Part shown: piece by piece, positions 1 through 10,601 of the stretch
Position numbering within the stretch: position 1 is the first letter of the stretch
How the letters are laid out: each line of letters opens with the position of its first letter
From: Arabidopsis thaliana
Taxonomy: Eukaryota; Streptophyta; Magnoliopsida; Brassicales; Brassicaceae
DNA length: 64,000 nt
Reading direction: 5' to 3'
NCBI RefSeq assembly: GCF_000001735.4
Contig: NC_003076.8
Location: 1,240,001 to 1,304,000, forward strand
Program-made: the position numbers and the translations under genes
The notes under the pieces: generated by a model
Databases searched by the model: none
Told to the model about the DNA's origin: nothing
What the model saw: only the letters and a program-made list of their open reading frames with translations

Positions 1-2
1 CT

Positions 3-254
3 TCGATGTCGTTCGATCAAATATCGGACGGTCATCAGGATCATCTGGCGATGCCAGCGAAAAAGAAAGCTAGGACGGTCGTGTCACTGGATTTGGATCT
101 GAATCTACCAGCACCGGAAGATGAGAATCGGGTCAACGGATTCAGCTTTGCTTCAAAGCAAAATCACGAACAAGAACATCAACAGAAGAAGCAAAGAGAA
201 GAACCAAAGTCTCTTGTCTTGTCTGCTCCTACTTTGGTGGATTGCCACTACTGA
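3..254 (+). CDS. C2H2 zinc-finger protein with EAR motif, C-terminal part (partial)
   Basis: This is the 3' end of a coding region whose start lies outside the window; the frame is open from the left edge to the TGA at 252-254. The visible tail has a basic stretch (AKKKAR) that could act as a nuclear localisation signal, followed at once by LDLDLNLPAPEDE. That contains the EAR repression motif (DLNLP) usual near the C-terminus of ZAT-type C2H2 zinc-finger repressors. The protein ends in TLVDCHY. No zinc finger is inside the window, so the C2H2 call rests on tail resemblance and on my memory that At5g04390 encodes such a protein. The expected role is nuclear transcriptional repression through TOPLESS-type corepressors. 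Confidence 0.75.
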   Translation, partial: SMSFDQISDGHQDHLAMPAKKKARTVVSLDLDLNLPAPEDENRVNGFSFASKQNHEQEHQQKKQREEPKSLVLSAPTLVDCHY

Positions 255-1554
255 ATTTATTATTACATCGTATTATTTAACCCAAAAAAAACATTTTTTA
301 ATTTTTGGTTTGCTCTCAGATTGATCATTCATTGTTTCTCTATCAGATTAAACGTGTTTTTTTTTGTCTAACCAATTCTTTGCTTGTTCAAGACTTGCGA
401 GATTCTTTCTTTTTTTTTGTGTCATTTTTACAGAAATATAAAAAGTTAAGCTCTTTGCTAGTTTCGATTTGTTGTTATACAAAGAAAATTGTATATAAAT
501 TTACGTCACGTTATTTTATTCTTGACAATTTTTTTTTTTCCTCCCCAAAGAAAAAGTAAAGTTCATGAAAAGGGCGTGACGATCTTTTAAAGAAAAAGTT
601 CTCTTTTCTGTTGACAATAAGGTTTACATTGAGGGGAAAAAATATTAAATTGAGAGTGAGAGAACTGGGGAAAATCAAGATTTCTATTACTATATCTATA
701 TATGTGTTTGATTATATGCGCTTTTTTTTCCTCACTAATGATTTTTTCCCCCAATAATGTTGTCATATATATTCACATTCTGTTTACTTGCAATGAATGT
801 TTTTCCTTGATTCCAGGATCTCCACTGAAAGACAAATTTATTTTATTTTAAATCCTTTGAATTTATATAATTTTCCTTGTAAGAATAGACTCACGGTCAC
901 AAGACAAAACTATATCAGTTGATTTTCAATCTATATGGAACCAACACTTTCAATTCTTGAGAAAAATATGTAAAACAATATACAGACACTTCAAATCTGA
1001 ATCTAGCTTATTTTTTTCACTTCAACGTCAAGACCGTATTTGCTTTTCTAGATCAAAAGTGATTGTTGTTTGGTATTCACTGAATACTATTCAGAGTGAA
1101 GATTGCACGCTGTTTTGCGTTTTTACTAGTCTAAATGGTTCGGGTTGAATTTGATAATCGGAAACTAAGAAAAAGTAATCGTTTTAAAAACGGGACTATT
1201 ACAAAAGATGCCAACGAACAATATGGGCCTCTAAACTTAGGATATGGCCCAATTAATATTGATTTACCCTCCTAAACTACAGACTAGTCTAATTTTTTTA
1301 ACCGTTAATAGTGTTTTATTTACTACAAAAACAACGTTGCACCCCAAAAACAAAAAAAATTAACTGCACAAAACGACAAGAAACGTAAAATCCAAATTCG
1401 AAATGTAGTCGTTTTAAAGTCTGTGAAATAGATCAAATTTTGCTTGCGTTCTAAGGTACTCATTTCTTGGGCTTTTCATTTTGTTCTTTCTCCTCCGTCA
1501 AATCGAGAGAGAGATTTGGAAAGGTGATACAAGAATAAGTACGTCTTTTCGTTA
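255..1554. other. Intergenic region between the C2H2 gene and ANAC077
   Basis: AT-rich, with no credible ORF. Two site-II-type elements (TGGGCC at 1224-1229 and GGCCCA at 1246-1251) lie in opposite orientation about 300 bp before the ANAC077 start and are plausible promoter elements. The first few hundred bases are probably the 3' UTR of the zinc-finger gene. Confidence 0.6.
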
Positions 1555-3358
1555 ATGGCTCGCGACTCCAAGAAAGCTGGTGGAGCTTTACCGGCGCCGG
1601 CGACTGCTATGGGTAATGCTGCGGCGGAGACATCGCTCCCTCCTGGCTTCCGATTTCATCCATCCGATGAAGAACTCATTAGCTATTACTTGAAGAAGAA
1701 GGTTCAGGGAAAACCCATGCGATACGATGAGATTGGAGAAGTAGATATTTGCAAGCTCGAGCCCTGGGACTTAGCAGTTATAATCTTCCTCTGTTTCTTG
1801 GCTTTAGATTTCCGTTATGTGGTAGATTTCGTGTTCTTCAAGTTTGTGTAAGTGATAACTCTTCGAGAAGGGTTTTAACTCAATGGCTTCTGGATTTCTT
1901 GGCCGGTGCTTTTGCTATTCTTAGGTTGTATAACTGTGAATCATTCCATCCAAAATTAACCTTTAAAGCATTTCTCACGAATTGGTTGCTTGTAATTTAA
2001 GAAATGTAGTTTGAGTTAGTGTTATATAGTCTTTGACACTTAGTGGTTTTCTTGCTTTGTTTCAGTGCATTCGAAGTTAAAGACAAGGGACAAAGAATGG
2101 TTCTTCTTCAGTGCCTTGGATAAGAAGACTCGCACTGGTACTTCTATGAGCCGAGCAACAAAGCAAGGCTACTGGAAAGTCACTGGAACAGACGGGAAAA
2201 TCCGCCAAGGAGGAGACGGTAAGGTGACCATTGGTACGATGAAGACTCTTGTGTTTCACAGGGGGCGTAGTCCAAACGGTCTGGGAACCGATTGGGTGAT
2301 GAATGAGTATCACCTCGCTAAAAATGACGAAGGCGTTCCGGTGAGATATATGTTCTCTACAAGATCCTTTTGAGTTGATGATCTATTTGCTTCTTAAATC
2401 ATGCATGTGGTACCACATTTTAAGTCTATTTGGTTTTTTATTACACATAATGTTCTTGACTTAGAAGTGGATTTGATCAAATCTCTTATGATTCCGGAAT
2501 AAACTCTTTATATATCTGTGACTTGTGTTTATGGGATGCATATAGATGCGTATGTATTGTGTAGAGTGTTCTTCAAGCAAAACAATACAGGGAGCAGATA
2601 TGCACCATTCTTGGAAGAAGAGTGGGATGATGATAATGGTGAAAGAGTTGCGATCCATGTTCCAGATGACGGTCCATTGCCTCTTTGTGTCCTCAACAAA
2701 GAAGCTCCATTGCCTCTCATCCAATACAAACGCAAGCGCCGAATCAGCTCAAGTCAAACCACTCAAGACCACCGTTCCTTCACAGAAACAATCATTGACA
2801 GTACTGCTTCCGCTGAGCCGCTCGATATCTCAGAACGAATTGCATTAAGAGCGCTCAACGGTATGTTAGATGATCTGGAGAAGGAGCAAGAACCAGTTGT
2901 TGTGGATGGCAATAAAATCAACGAGATTCAACAGGTTTTTGCTTCTTCATTCTCTGTTTTTTTAACCCTTTGCTTTGCTTCTTTGCTCTGTTTTTTTCGT
3001 TAAGAGTCCACTGAGATTGCAAGTTGAATACTCATGTAGCTGTTATTGTTTTGTGTAGGAAAGTCAGTTGCAGAGAAAGAAACTCATAGATCTGAACCTC
3101 AAAGAAGACGCTCCATCGCCTCTTTGTGTCGTCAACAAAGAAACTCCATCACCTCTCAAATATATGATCGATGATCTGGAGAAGGAACAAGAACCAGCCA
3201 CCAAGAGGATCAACGATCTGGTACTGAAGGAGAATGACGAGATAGTTGTGTTCAGAGAGATGCAAGAGCGTGAAAGTATGAAGGCAGAAATGGAGATAAG
3301 CTTTCTTGAAGCGCAAATTGATGCGTTGGATAGAAAAATTGATCATCCTCATAAATAA
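1555..3358 (+). CDS. ANAC077: NAC-domain transcription factor ANAC077 with irregular intron junctions
   Basis: The ATG at 1555 opens a NAC domain: [20 protein letters not shown], then across intron 1 [32 protein letters not shown], and across intron 2 [12 protein letters not shown]. Family-expected exons are about 1555-1776, 2066-2340, 2546-2934 and 3059-3358. The last junction (2934/3059) is clean GT-AG, phase 0. The first two are each one base short if GT-AG is enforced at the family positions. Junction 1 can be rescued by an AG ending at 2076, which loses V-H-S-K. Junction 2 is in frame only from a cryptic donor at 2220, which loses about 40 residues of the DNA-binding domain. After the domain there is an internal duplication (PLCVxNKExPxPL and DDLEKEQEP) and an EAR-like IDLNLKED. 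There is no C-terminal membrane segment, unlike its tandem neighbour. It may be decaying or non-canonically spliced. Identity At5g04400 is from memory. Confidence 0.7.
2674..3197 (+). repeat. Internal coding duplication in ANAC077
   Basis: A 45-bp block at 2674-2718 recurs at 3113-3157 with a few mismatches, and a 28-bp block at 2869-2896 recurs at 3170-3197 with one mismatch. The two blocks are 150 bp apart in the first copy and 12 bp apart in the second. A segment was therefore duplicated and the second copy lost its middle, or the first gained it. Confidence 0.85.
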
Positions 3359-3979
3359 AAATTATATGAATGAGATCTATATGTATATAGTTAATTTTGC
3401 TTAAGATTAACAACTTTAAAATGTATATATTTAGTAATTTTATGATCATTTCAAAGGCATTGTGTATTTGAAATTCATTAGTATTATTTTGTAGTTAGTG
3501 AGAGATCCCTATAATTATGTCAACGAAATAAATAGATTGAAAAAACAGATTTGCCTTGCATTCCTAACGACCTCCACATGTTGGTTAGAACCTTCTAGAA
3601 TCAGAAACAGTAGCTAGGGTGTTGACGTGTCACCTAACTAGATACCGTCACTAATAAAAATATCACCGCACCGTCACCGAAAACTTATATCCAATCTCTC
3701 ACCTTCGTGGAAGATTTTAAAACCTGTACTCGCTGCGTAATTTCTTTCTTTTGCTTTAAATCCTTTTTCTTTTTTTCTCTTTTATCTTTTTTTCTTTTCC
3801 ACGGTTGCTTAATTCCAATGCCATCGTGATCGATTCATCTCTCTCTCTCTCTTCCAATTTTCCCAATTCTTTTTTAAAACCCTAATTTTTCAGATATCTG
3901 ATTATCTCTTGTATTTCTTCTACTCGATTTGCTCCCATAAAAACCCTTACTTTCTTCAAGTTCTGGTTTTCACCGATTG
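3359..3979. promoter_or_regulatory. ANAC077-ANAC078 intergenic region with pyrimidine-rich leader
   Basis: Only about 620 bp separate the two NAC genes. The second half (about 3740-3960) is strongly CT/T-rich, including a CTCTCT run near 3839, as is common in Arabidopsis 5' UTRs. An upstream ATG at 3819 starts a three-codon uORF (ATG CCA TCG TGA) about 160 bp before the ANAC078 start. Confidence 0.55.
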
Positions 3980-6416
3980 ATGGGTCGTGGCTCAGTGACG
4001 TCGCTTGCTCCTGGGTTCCGTTTTCACCCGACGGATGAGGAACTTGTTCGCTACTACCTTAAGCGTAAGGTCTGCAACAAACCCTTTAAGTTCGATGCTA
4101 TTTCCGTCACCGACATATACAAGTCTGAGCCTTGGGATCTACCAGGTTACAACTTTTTCTCTCAATCTCTCTTTTTTGTTGTCTAGTTAGATCGAATTAT
4201 GGAGCTTGATTATGAATGATCTAGAATTCTGATTGATTCGATTGATTTTGTGTGTGTATAGATAAGTCGAAGCTGAAAAGTAGAGACTTGGAATGGTACT
4301 TCTTTAGTATGCTGGATAAGAAGTACAGTAATGGTTCCAAGACGAATCGTGCTACGGAGAAAGGGTATTGGAAGACGACTGGGAAAGATCGGGAGATTCG
4401 TAATGGTTCAAGAGTCGTTGGGATGAAGAAGACACTTGTTTATCACAAGGGTCGAGCTCCTCGTGGTGAAAGGACCAATTGGGTTATGCATGAGTATCGG
4501 CTTTCTGATGAGGACTTGAAGAAAGCTGGTGTGCCACAAGTAAGTTTTGAGCAATTGGGTTTGTTTTGTTTTCCATTTTTGATCTGAAAGTTGTTTTCTT
4601 TTGTGTCTATGGAGAGTTATTGACTTTGTTGAGTCTTTTTGGTGGTTGGTGGAGAAGGAAGCATATGTGTTATGTAGGATATTCCAGAAAAGTGGTACGG
4701 GTCCTAAGAATGGGGAGCAGTATGGTGCTCCTTATCTTGAGGAGGAGTGGGAAGAAGATGGAATGACTTATGTACCTGCTCAAGATGCTTTCAGTGAAGG
4801 ATTGGCTTTGAATGATGATGTTTATGTCGATATTGATGACATTGACGAGGTAGCCTACCTTTTTCTTCAACCGTTCCAGAAATTATTTCTCTTTGTGATT
4901 AGTGTGTAGTGTAAAAGTGATTAGTTATATGGTTAGAAAGATGGCTTGGAATATCGCAAATGCGAAAGAGTGATAAATGCAGTGTTTTCGTGTTAGCAAG
5001 CCTTGGGTGCCTTTTGCTTATGTGCTGGAATAGTATACCTGTTTAGGTTTAAGATGAGTGATGGATGTTAGTTAGCTTTAGGTCTTGGCATATTGATGAT
5101 GATATAGATCTTTACATCTTCTGATGGTTTGGATTCATTCATGACATGTCTTTTATGTTAGCGTCTGAATATGATTTCCTTTTGCAGAAGCCCGAAAATC
5201 TGGTGGTCTATGATGCCGTTCCTATTCTACCTAACTATTGTCATGGGGAATCAAGTAACAATGTTGAATCAGGCAATTACTCAGACTCTGGAAATTACAT
5301 TCAACCAGGAAACAATGTTGTCGACTCTGGTGGGTACTTTGAACAACCAATTGAAACTTTTGAGGAAGATCGGAAGCCTATTATACGGGAGGGTAGCATT
5401 CAGCCTTGTTCTCTGTTTCCAGAGGAACAAATTGGCTGTGGTGTGCAAGACGAAAATGTGGTGAATCTGGAATCTTCCAACAATAATGTGTTTGTAGCTG
5501 ATACATGCTACAGTGACATTCCTATTGATCATAACTATTTACCCGATGAGCCATTCATGGATCCTAATAACAATCTTCCACTCAACGATGGTCTGTACCT
5601 GGAAACGAATGATCTCAGCTGTGCTCAACAAGATGATTTTAACTTCGAAGATTATCTCAGCTTCTTTGATGATGAGGGTTTGACTTTTGACGATTCTCTA
5701 TTAATGGGACCTGAAGATTTTCTTCCCAACCAAGAAGCCCTTGACCAGAAAGTAAGACCCGTTCTTCCAACGTGCTTAGTTTATATATATGTGAAAAACT
5801 TCTGTTTAACTCACCTTTACATCAACAGCCTGCCCCTAAAGAATTGGAGAAGGAGGTCGCAGGAGGCAAAGAGGCAGTGGAGGAAAAGGAAAGTGGCGAA
5901 GGATCTTCTTCAAAACAAGATACAGATTTCAAGGACTTTGATTCAGGTAACACTCAGATGTTCATGGAATTCCTTTTAAAACAAGTCATATGATGACTGA
6001 TTCTGACTCTTTTGAATCTAAATCATGTAGCTCCGAAGTACCCATTTCTCAAAAAGACGAGCCACATGCTTGGAGCCATTCCTACTCCATCTTCATTTGC
6101 TTCACAGTTCCAAACAAAGGACGCAATGCGTCTACACGCAGCACAATCTTCTGGTTCAGTTCACGTGACTGCAGGTATGATGAGAATATCAAACATGACT
6201 CTAGCAGCGGACAGCGGTATGGGCTGGTCATATGACAAGAACGGTAACCTCAACGTAGTCCTTTCATTCGGGGTAGTCCAACAGGATGATGCGATGACTG
6301 CCTCGGGAAGCAAGACAGGAATTACGGCGACAAGAGCTATGTTAGTCTTCATGTGTTTATGGGTTCTCCTACTCTCTGTTAGCTTCAAAATAGTAACCAT
6401 GGTGTCTGCTCGGTAA
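3980..6416 (+). CDS. ANAC078: Membrane-tethered NAC transcription factor ANAC078 (NTL11)
   Basis: Six exons with clean GT-AG junctions (3980-4145, 4262-4539, 4658-4849, 5188-5751, 5829-5946, 6031-6416) give 567 residues. The NAC domain is residues 5-160: [65 protein letters not shown]. The middle is acidic and Asn/Ser-rich, as in activation domains ([19 protein letters not shown]). The C-terminus carries one hydrophobic helix at about 542-562 ([17 protein letters not shown]), so the protein should be held at a membrane and released by proteolysis, as in NTL proteins. Family knowledge (At5g04410, NAC2/ANAC078/NTL11): links to high-light flavonoid regulation and proteasome-stress response. The exon phases here are the reference that shows the tandem paralogue ANAC077 to be irregular. 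Confidence 0.93.
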
Positions 6417-6866
6417 TAGGATCAAAGTTGAATCGTCTCAAAGACTTTTTTTGGTGTTTGTACCTCTCCAATCATATAGCCTTTAACTTTGGCAGTGCTT
6501 TGCTGCTCAATATTTAAATTTTTATTCGAAGGGTTTGGTGTAGCTTGAATTCTCTATATGGTTTCTAGTTTGAGTTTCTAGAAATAAGAACATAAACAAC
6601 TTTCTTATGACAATTATTATTTGATCCCGTTATTGTTGGAATCATTGGTCTAAACATGTTACATTGTGAAATGATATTTCGTTGTAAAATCTCTAGTAAA
6701 TGAGGGAAAAAAGCATTCATAACAAATTGATTTTGAATCTTTGAGAACAAATAAAGAAGAACATGTTTCCCCCACTCTATCTCTCATTCTCAAAAAAATG
6801 GAATTATAAACCAATGTTTGTTTCGTCAGAGCTTATAGGTATTTGTGTCGCCAAACTGTTTGGGAT
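6417..6866. other. Convergent 3' intergenic region, ANAC078 / kelch gene
   Basis: About 450 bp between two stop codons on opposite strands. It holds AT-rich DNA consistent with two 3' UTRs; I see no gene or repeat. Confidence 0.5.
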
Positions 6867-9455
6867 TTACCTTCCAAACAAACCCCACACACCAGCAGAG
6901 CCTTGCCTTTGCACAGTCCCGTCTTCTTCTTCATCAGACGCTGACCTCTGTCTTCTAAGCATCTCAACTTCAGCTTCGATGGATTGCCCTGACTCCAGTG
7001 CTTTCTGCAATTCTGCTATTTGTGCCTGAGACATGCCATTAGATAAAATCGCACTTGAGTTTGAGATTTTAGAAAAAGAGAAGGCTATTGAAAGGTTAGA
7101 GGAGGCTTATAAACCTCGAGTTTAAAGCATCTAGACCGTTCTGAAATAAGTTGACCTTCTACAGATTGGAGTTCCTGCGATAATGTTTATGGAATGTGAA
7201 ACATGTTCATAGAACGCAAATAGGGATAACCTGACAGATAGAGATTACGTACTTGAGATAGCTCAGTGTGGCTACTATTGACTTCATCTATCTTTTCCCT
7301 GAGCTTCGCGTTTTCTACTTGAGTTTCCGCAATAGATGACTCCAATGCTCTTTTTTCTTCTTTAATGGTATCGATTCTGTTCCTAATATCTCTCTCAGGA
7401 AGACTGTTTCCATTTCCATTGAGAGTTGGATTTGCAGGTGGAGGATAATCTGACTTATCTGACTTGGCTATGGCATAAGCAGCAGTGACAGAGGCTGCAG
7501 CTGCAGCGGCTGCTGGTGACTTAAAGATTTTGGGATGTGAGGATTCTCCTGGTTTTAGCCTCATGACAAATATCTGGATGAAAAGAAGACAACAGCCCAA
7601 ATAAGCATATCAATAAGATTTGACTTGTTGAAATCTATTGCTATGTGCTTACATCATTGTTATACTTCCCGTTATAGCCGCCAAAAGCTACTAAGATGTT
7701 CTCTCCAAATACTGATGCTGAACATACACTGAGACCCTGCAGTTGAACCATACAACACATAAGAAAACTCGGAAAAGAAACATGTACGATTGGGTTCTAG
7801 TTTTGGAAGTATCAACCTCACTAGCAAGTGGATGTCTTGCTTCTACATGGGTTGATGTAGACCAAACCAGCTTTGACATATTTAGAACAAGGGTCTCTAA
7901 ACAACCTGCACGGAAAGAAAAGAGTTACCGAGGAGAGATGAATGCAAAGTGTTAACTGGAATCGCATGTTGAGCGAGTAAGACGTAATTCTAAAAGCAGA
8001 GACTGCATTTACCAGTACTGTTATCACCGCCCCCAACTATATACCAGTTTTCGTCAATGGTGATTCCAGCGTGTCCTGCCCGAGGAGTTACAACATCTCC
8101 CTGAACATGAGGCTGTGACCACTCCATCTGCCATGAGTAAAGTAAATTCATCAGAATATGACTAAATTGGCAAAAAAAATACCAATAAAATGTGCTTACT
8201 TACTGTTTGCAAGTCAAGGATATGAAGATCACTGTAGAAAATCGAATGAGAACAACCACCAAAAATCAAGAGGTAGCGATCAGAATGTGTGGCAGCTGTG
8301 TGATCAAATCTGGGAACTGGGCGTGTCTGCCTATCATCCAAAAAAAAACAATACAGAGCATTTACTTGTAAGACGAGGTAGACAGAAGTGCAGTAAACAT
8401 AAGCATGGCCTAGATCTAGCTGCCTGCACTTTTACATAAACTTACTTTGTCTCTACAACATCCCAAGTCATTGTCTCAAGATGAAGAACATGCAGATCAT
8501 TCAGCAGTCTCCTGTTCTTATCTTCCCCACCAAAAACAAGAACTCGGGATCCAACCAGTGTAATGGAATGTCCACCACGTGAAGCCTAGAAAACATGGAA
8601 GATAATATAACTTAACTATCCAAAACAGCTACATATGGAGTGAGCAACAATTTAGATAACAGTTTTCTTACCGGAACATTCCCAAACACATCAATGACTC
8701 CACATGAATGTGTTTCCAAATCAATGAACCGCACTGTAAGAAAAAACTCAAACACATAAATAAGAAATTGAAAGAGCATCCAATCAGAAGGAAAGCTGGA
8801 TACGGCTAACCTAACATGTTATCTGATGACTTCTTGGAGTGTCCCCCGATCAAAAGAAGCTTGTTTCCCCACTTAATCTGCCAAAATGCTTCAAATTTAA
8901 CATTTTTTTTGAGTATTGATTACAAAATTCTTCTTCATGTTAAGAAAGGACTTACCATGCGATGGTCTGAAATAGCAGGAAAAGCTTCCCGTAAGCTGCT
9001 ACCATCATCCTCTTGAATGTTATCAGCACTTGATGATTCAGTTTTCAGTTTCAAACTAGACCAAGTCAAACTTCTAAGATCAAACACCTGATAAGTTGAG
9101 TTTTTTTCAAATCACCACAGATTCATGAAAACAAAAGGAAGATACAGACACAAAGAAGAAACACACAATTTACCTGGACATCAGATAAGTATCGGCCATT
9201 CCGGCTTCCACCAACAATGTAGAGCTTCTCATCAACAACCACTGCCGCATGCTGCGTCATCCAGACAACACACGAAAAGATTTCAGAGAAATTATCTCCA
9301 ATTTAATCAAATGCTTAACCACAGACAAAGATATAATCAGTGACCTTGTAACGAGCTGATGCTCGAGAGCCAGAAACAGGGAGTGGTGTCCATTCATCGT
9401 GAGCTAGATTTGAATGCCAATCACCGACATCTATTTCTTTCCTGATCTCTTCCAT
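6867..9455 (-). CDS. Kelch-repeat (galactose oxidase-like) protein with C-terminal coiled coil
   Basis: Thirteen exons on the minus strand (9455-9345, 9251-9174, 9087-8956, 8877-8811, 8733-8672, 8585-8446, 8330-8204, 8127-8013, 7905-7817, 7736-7653, 7573-7253, 7174-7115, 7025-6867) join in frame to 514 residues. The first ~330 residues hold six kelch blades marked by a hydrophobic strand plus GG: LYIVGG, LLLIGG, VLVFGG, LLIFGG, WYIVGG, LVAFGG. These should fold as a beta-propeller for protein binding. An Ala-rich linker (PAAAAAAASV) follows, then a charged coiled coil (RNRIDTIKEEKRALESSIAE onward). It resembles the kelch part of acyl-CoA-binding proteins ACBP4/5 but has no acyl-CoA-binding domain. 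I recall it as At5g04420, without an assigned function. The start is the first in-frame ATG of the first coding exon. Confidence 0.88.
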
Positions 9456-10601
9456 TACCAGAGAGACCACGTCACAGCTTCACTCTGCCATTTTTGAGAA
9501 CAAAAGAGTTTCGATCTAACAATTGGATACAATAAACTCCATAATCAAGTAGAAACGACTTCTAAAATCCAGAATTGAGCTTATCACGATCCTTCATTTT
9601 CCAACAATGAGATCCTAGTCTTTCTCGGAGACGATCACGAAATTAAAGTTGGGGACATTGCAATCATACAGAGATCTGAACACTAAATTTGAAAGTGATT
9701 TCACGAAAGCTAATTAAGTGATAACTGAGAAATAAAGGGAAGGAGAAACACCAACATAAAGTTAGAAACCGAAATGGCGGCGATGACCAGAGCTGCCGGA
9801 GAACGTGAATGGTTCGGAGCCGGAGAGGGAGAAGGATTGTGAGAAGCGAGATCGTATCTCCAAGTGTATATACTAATTAAAAAGTTTGGGTCAATTACGT
9901 ACACTAGCAAAGGATATGGGTGCTTCTGTGTTTAGTACCCAAATATTAGGGGTACTTCAGAAAATAGAAAACTGTTCCTCGTCATATATATAATTATCAG
10001 AAGATACAAGTCTTACTTGTAAATAGTAAAAGATCCGAGCACTTGTAGTTAAATAAAAGTTTCAGGATCCATAACTTGATATTTACTGAAGAGTCTGGGA
10101 GAAAATTTACAAGATCTGAATTATGTAAATAGAGAAAAGTAAGGGTCTGATGTGTAAACAGCAGAAGATAAAACTTTTACGGAGTTGATTTTTGAAGAGC
10201 TTAGTATTTACCATCCTCCTAAGTCCTATACCGACACAACACGTTTTGGTATCATGAACTGAAAATAGTTGATAAAAGAAAGAAGCAAATGCAATGTAAT
10301 GGCTGGTTATTGTAAATTGTTACAACAGAAAGAACTCAAGGGAAACAAAACTTCAACAAATTGCAACAAAGTTATTAAAAGAACAAATGAAAATAGTACT
10401 TCTCTAACTCCAAATCTGCTTCTCTCCCAGAGAAAAACACATTATATAATGTCGACATATAAATAAAACGAAAGAGAGCTCCTAGAGAGAAATCTCTGCC
10501 TCACTCAAAGATGATTAATGATCCCCATCCGATAGCTTAAGCCTCCACAAATGAAGTCAACAGACCAAAGATAGGAACCGAGATGGATTCTCTTAACGGT
10601 T
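9456..10601. other. Intergenic region between kelch gene promoter and BTR1 3' end
   Basis: Both flanking genes are on the minus strand, so this holds the kelch gene's 5' UTR and promoter (low-coordinate side) and the BTR1 3' UTR. A TATA-like GTATATAC at 9865-9872 lies about 410 bp upstream of the kelch ATG, leaving room for a leader intron. No gene seen. Confidence 0.5.

Noticed and set aside
5070..5125. TGATGATGATATAG...CTGA in ANAC078 intron 3 as a C/D snoRNA
   Set aside because: C- and D-like boxes are only about 30 nt apart and there is no terminal stem.
8709..8740. 15-bp match (core CCAAATCAATGAACC) between a kelch exon and the VTE5-GINT1 gap near 42208
   Set aside because: A single 15-mer shared within 64 kb is about what chance predicts; no extended similarity.
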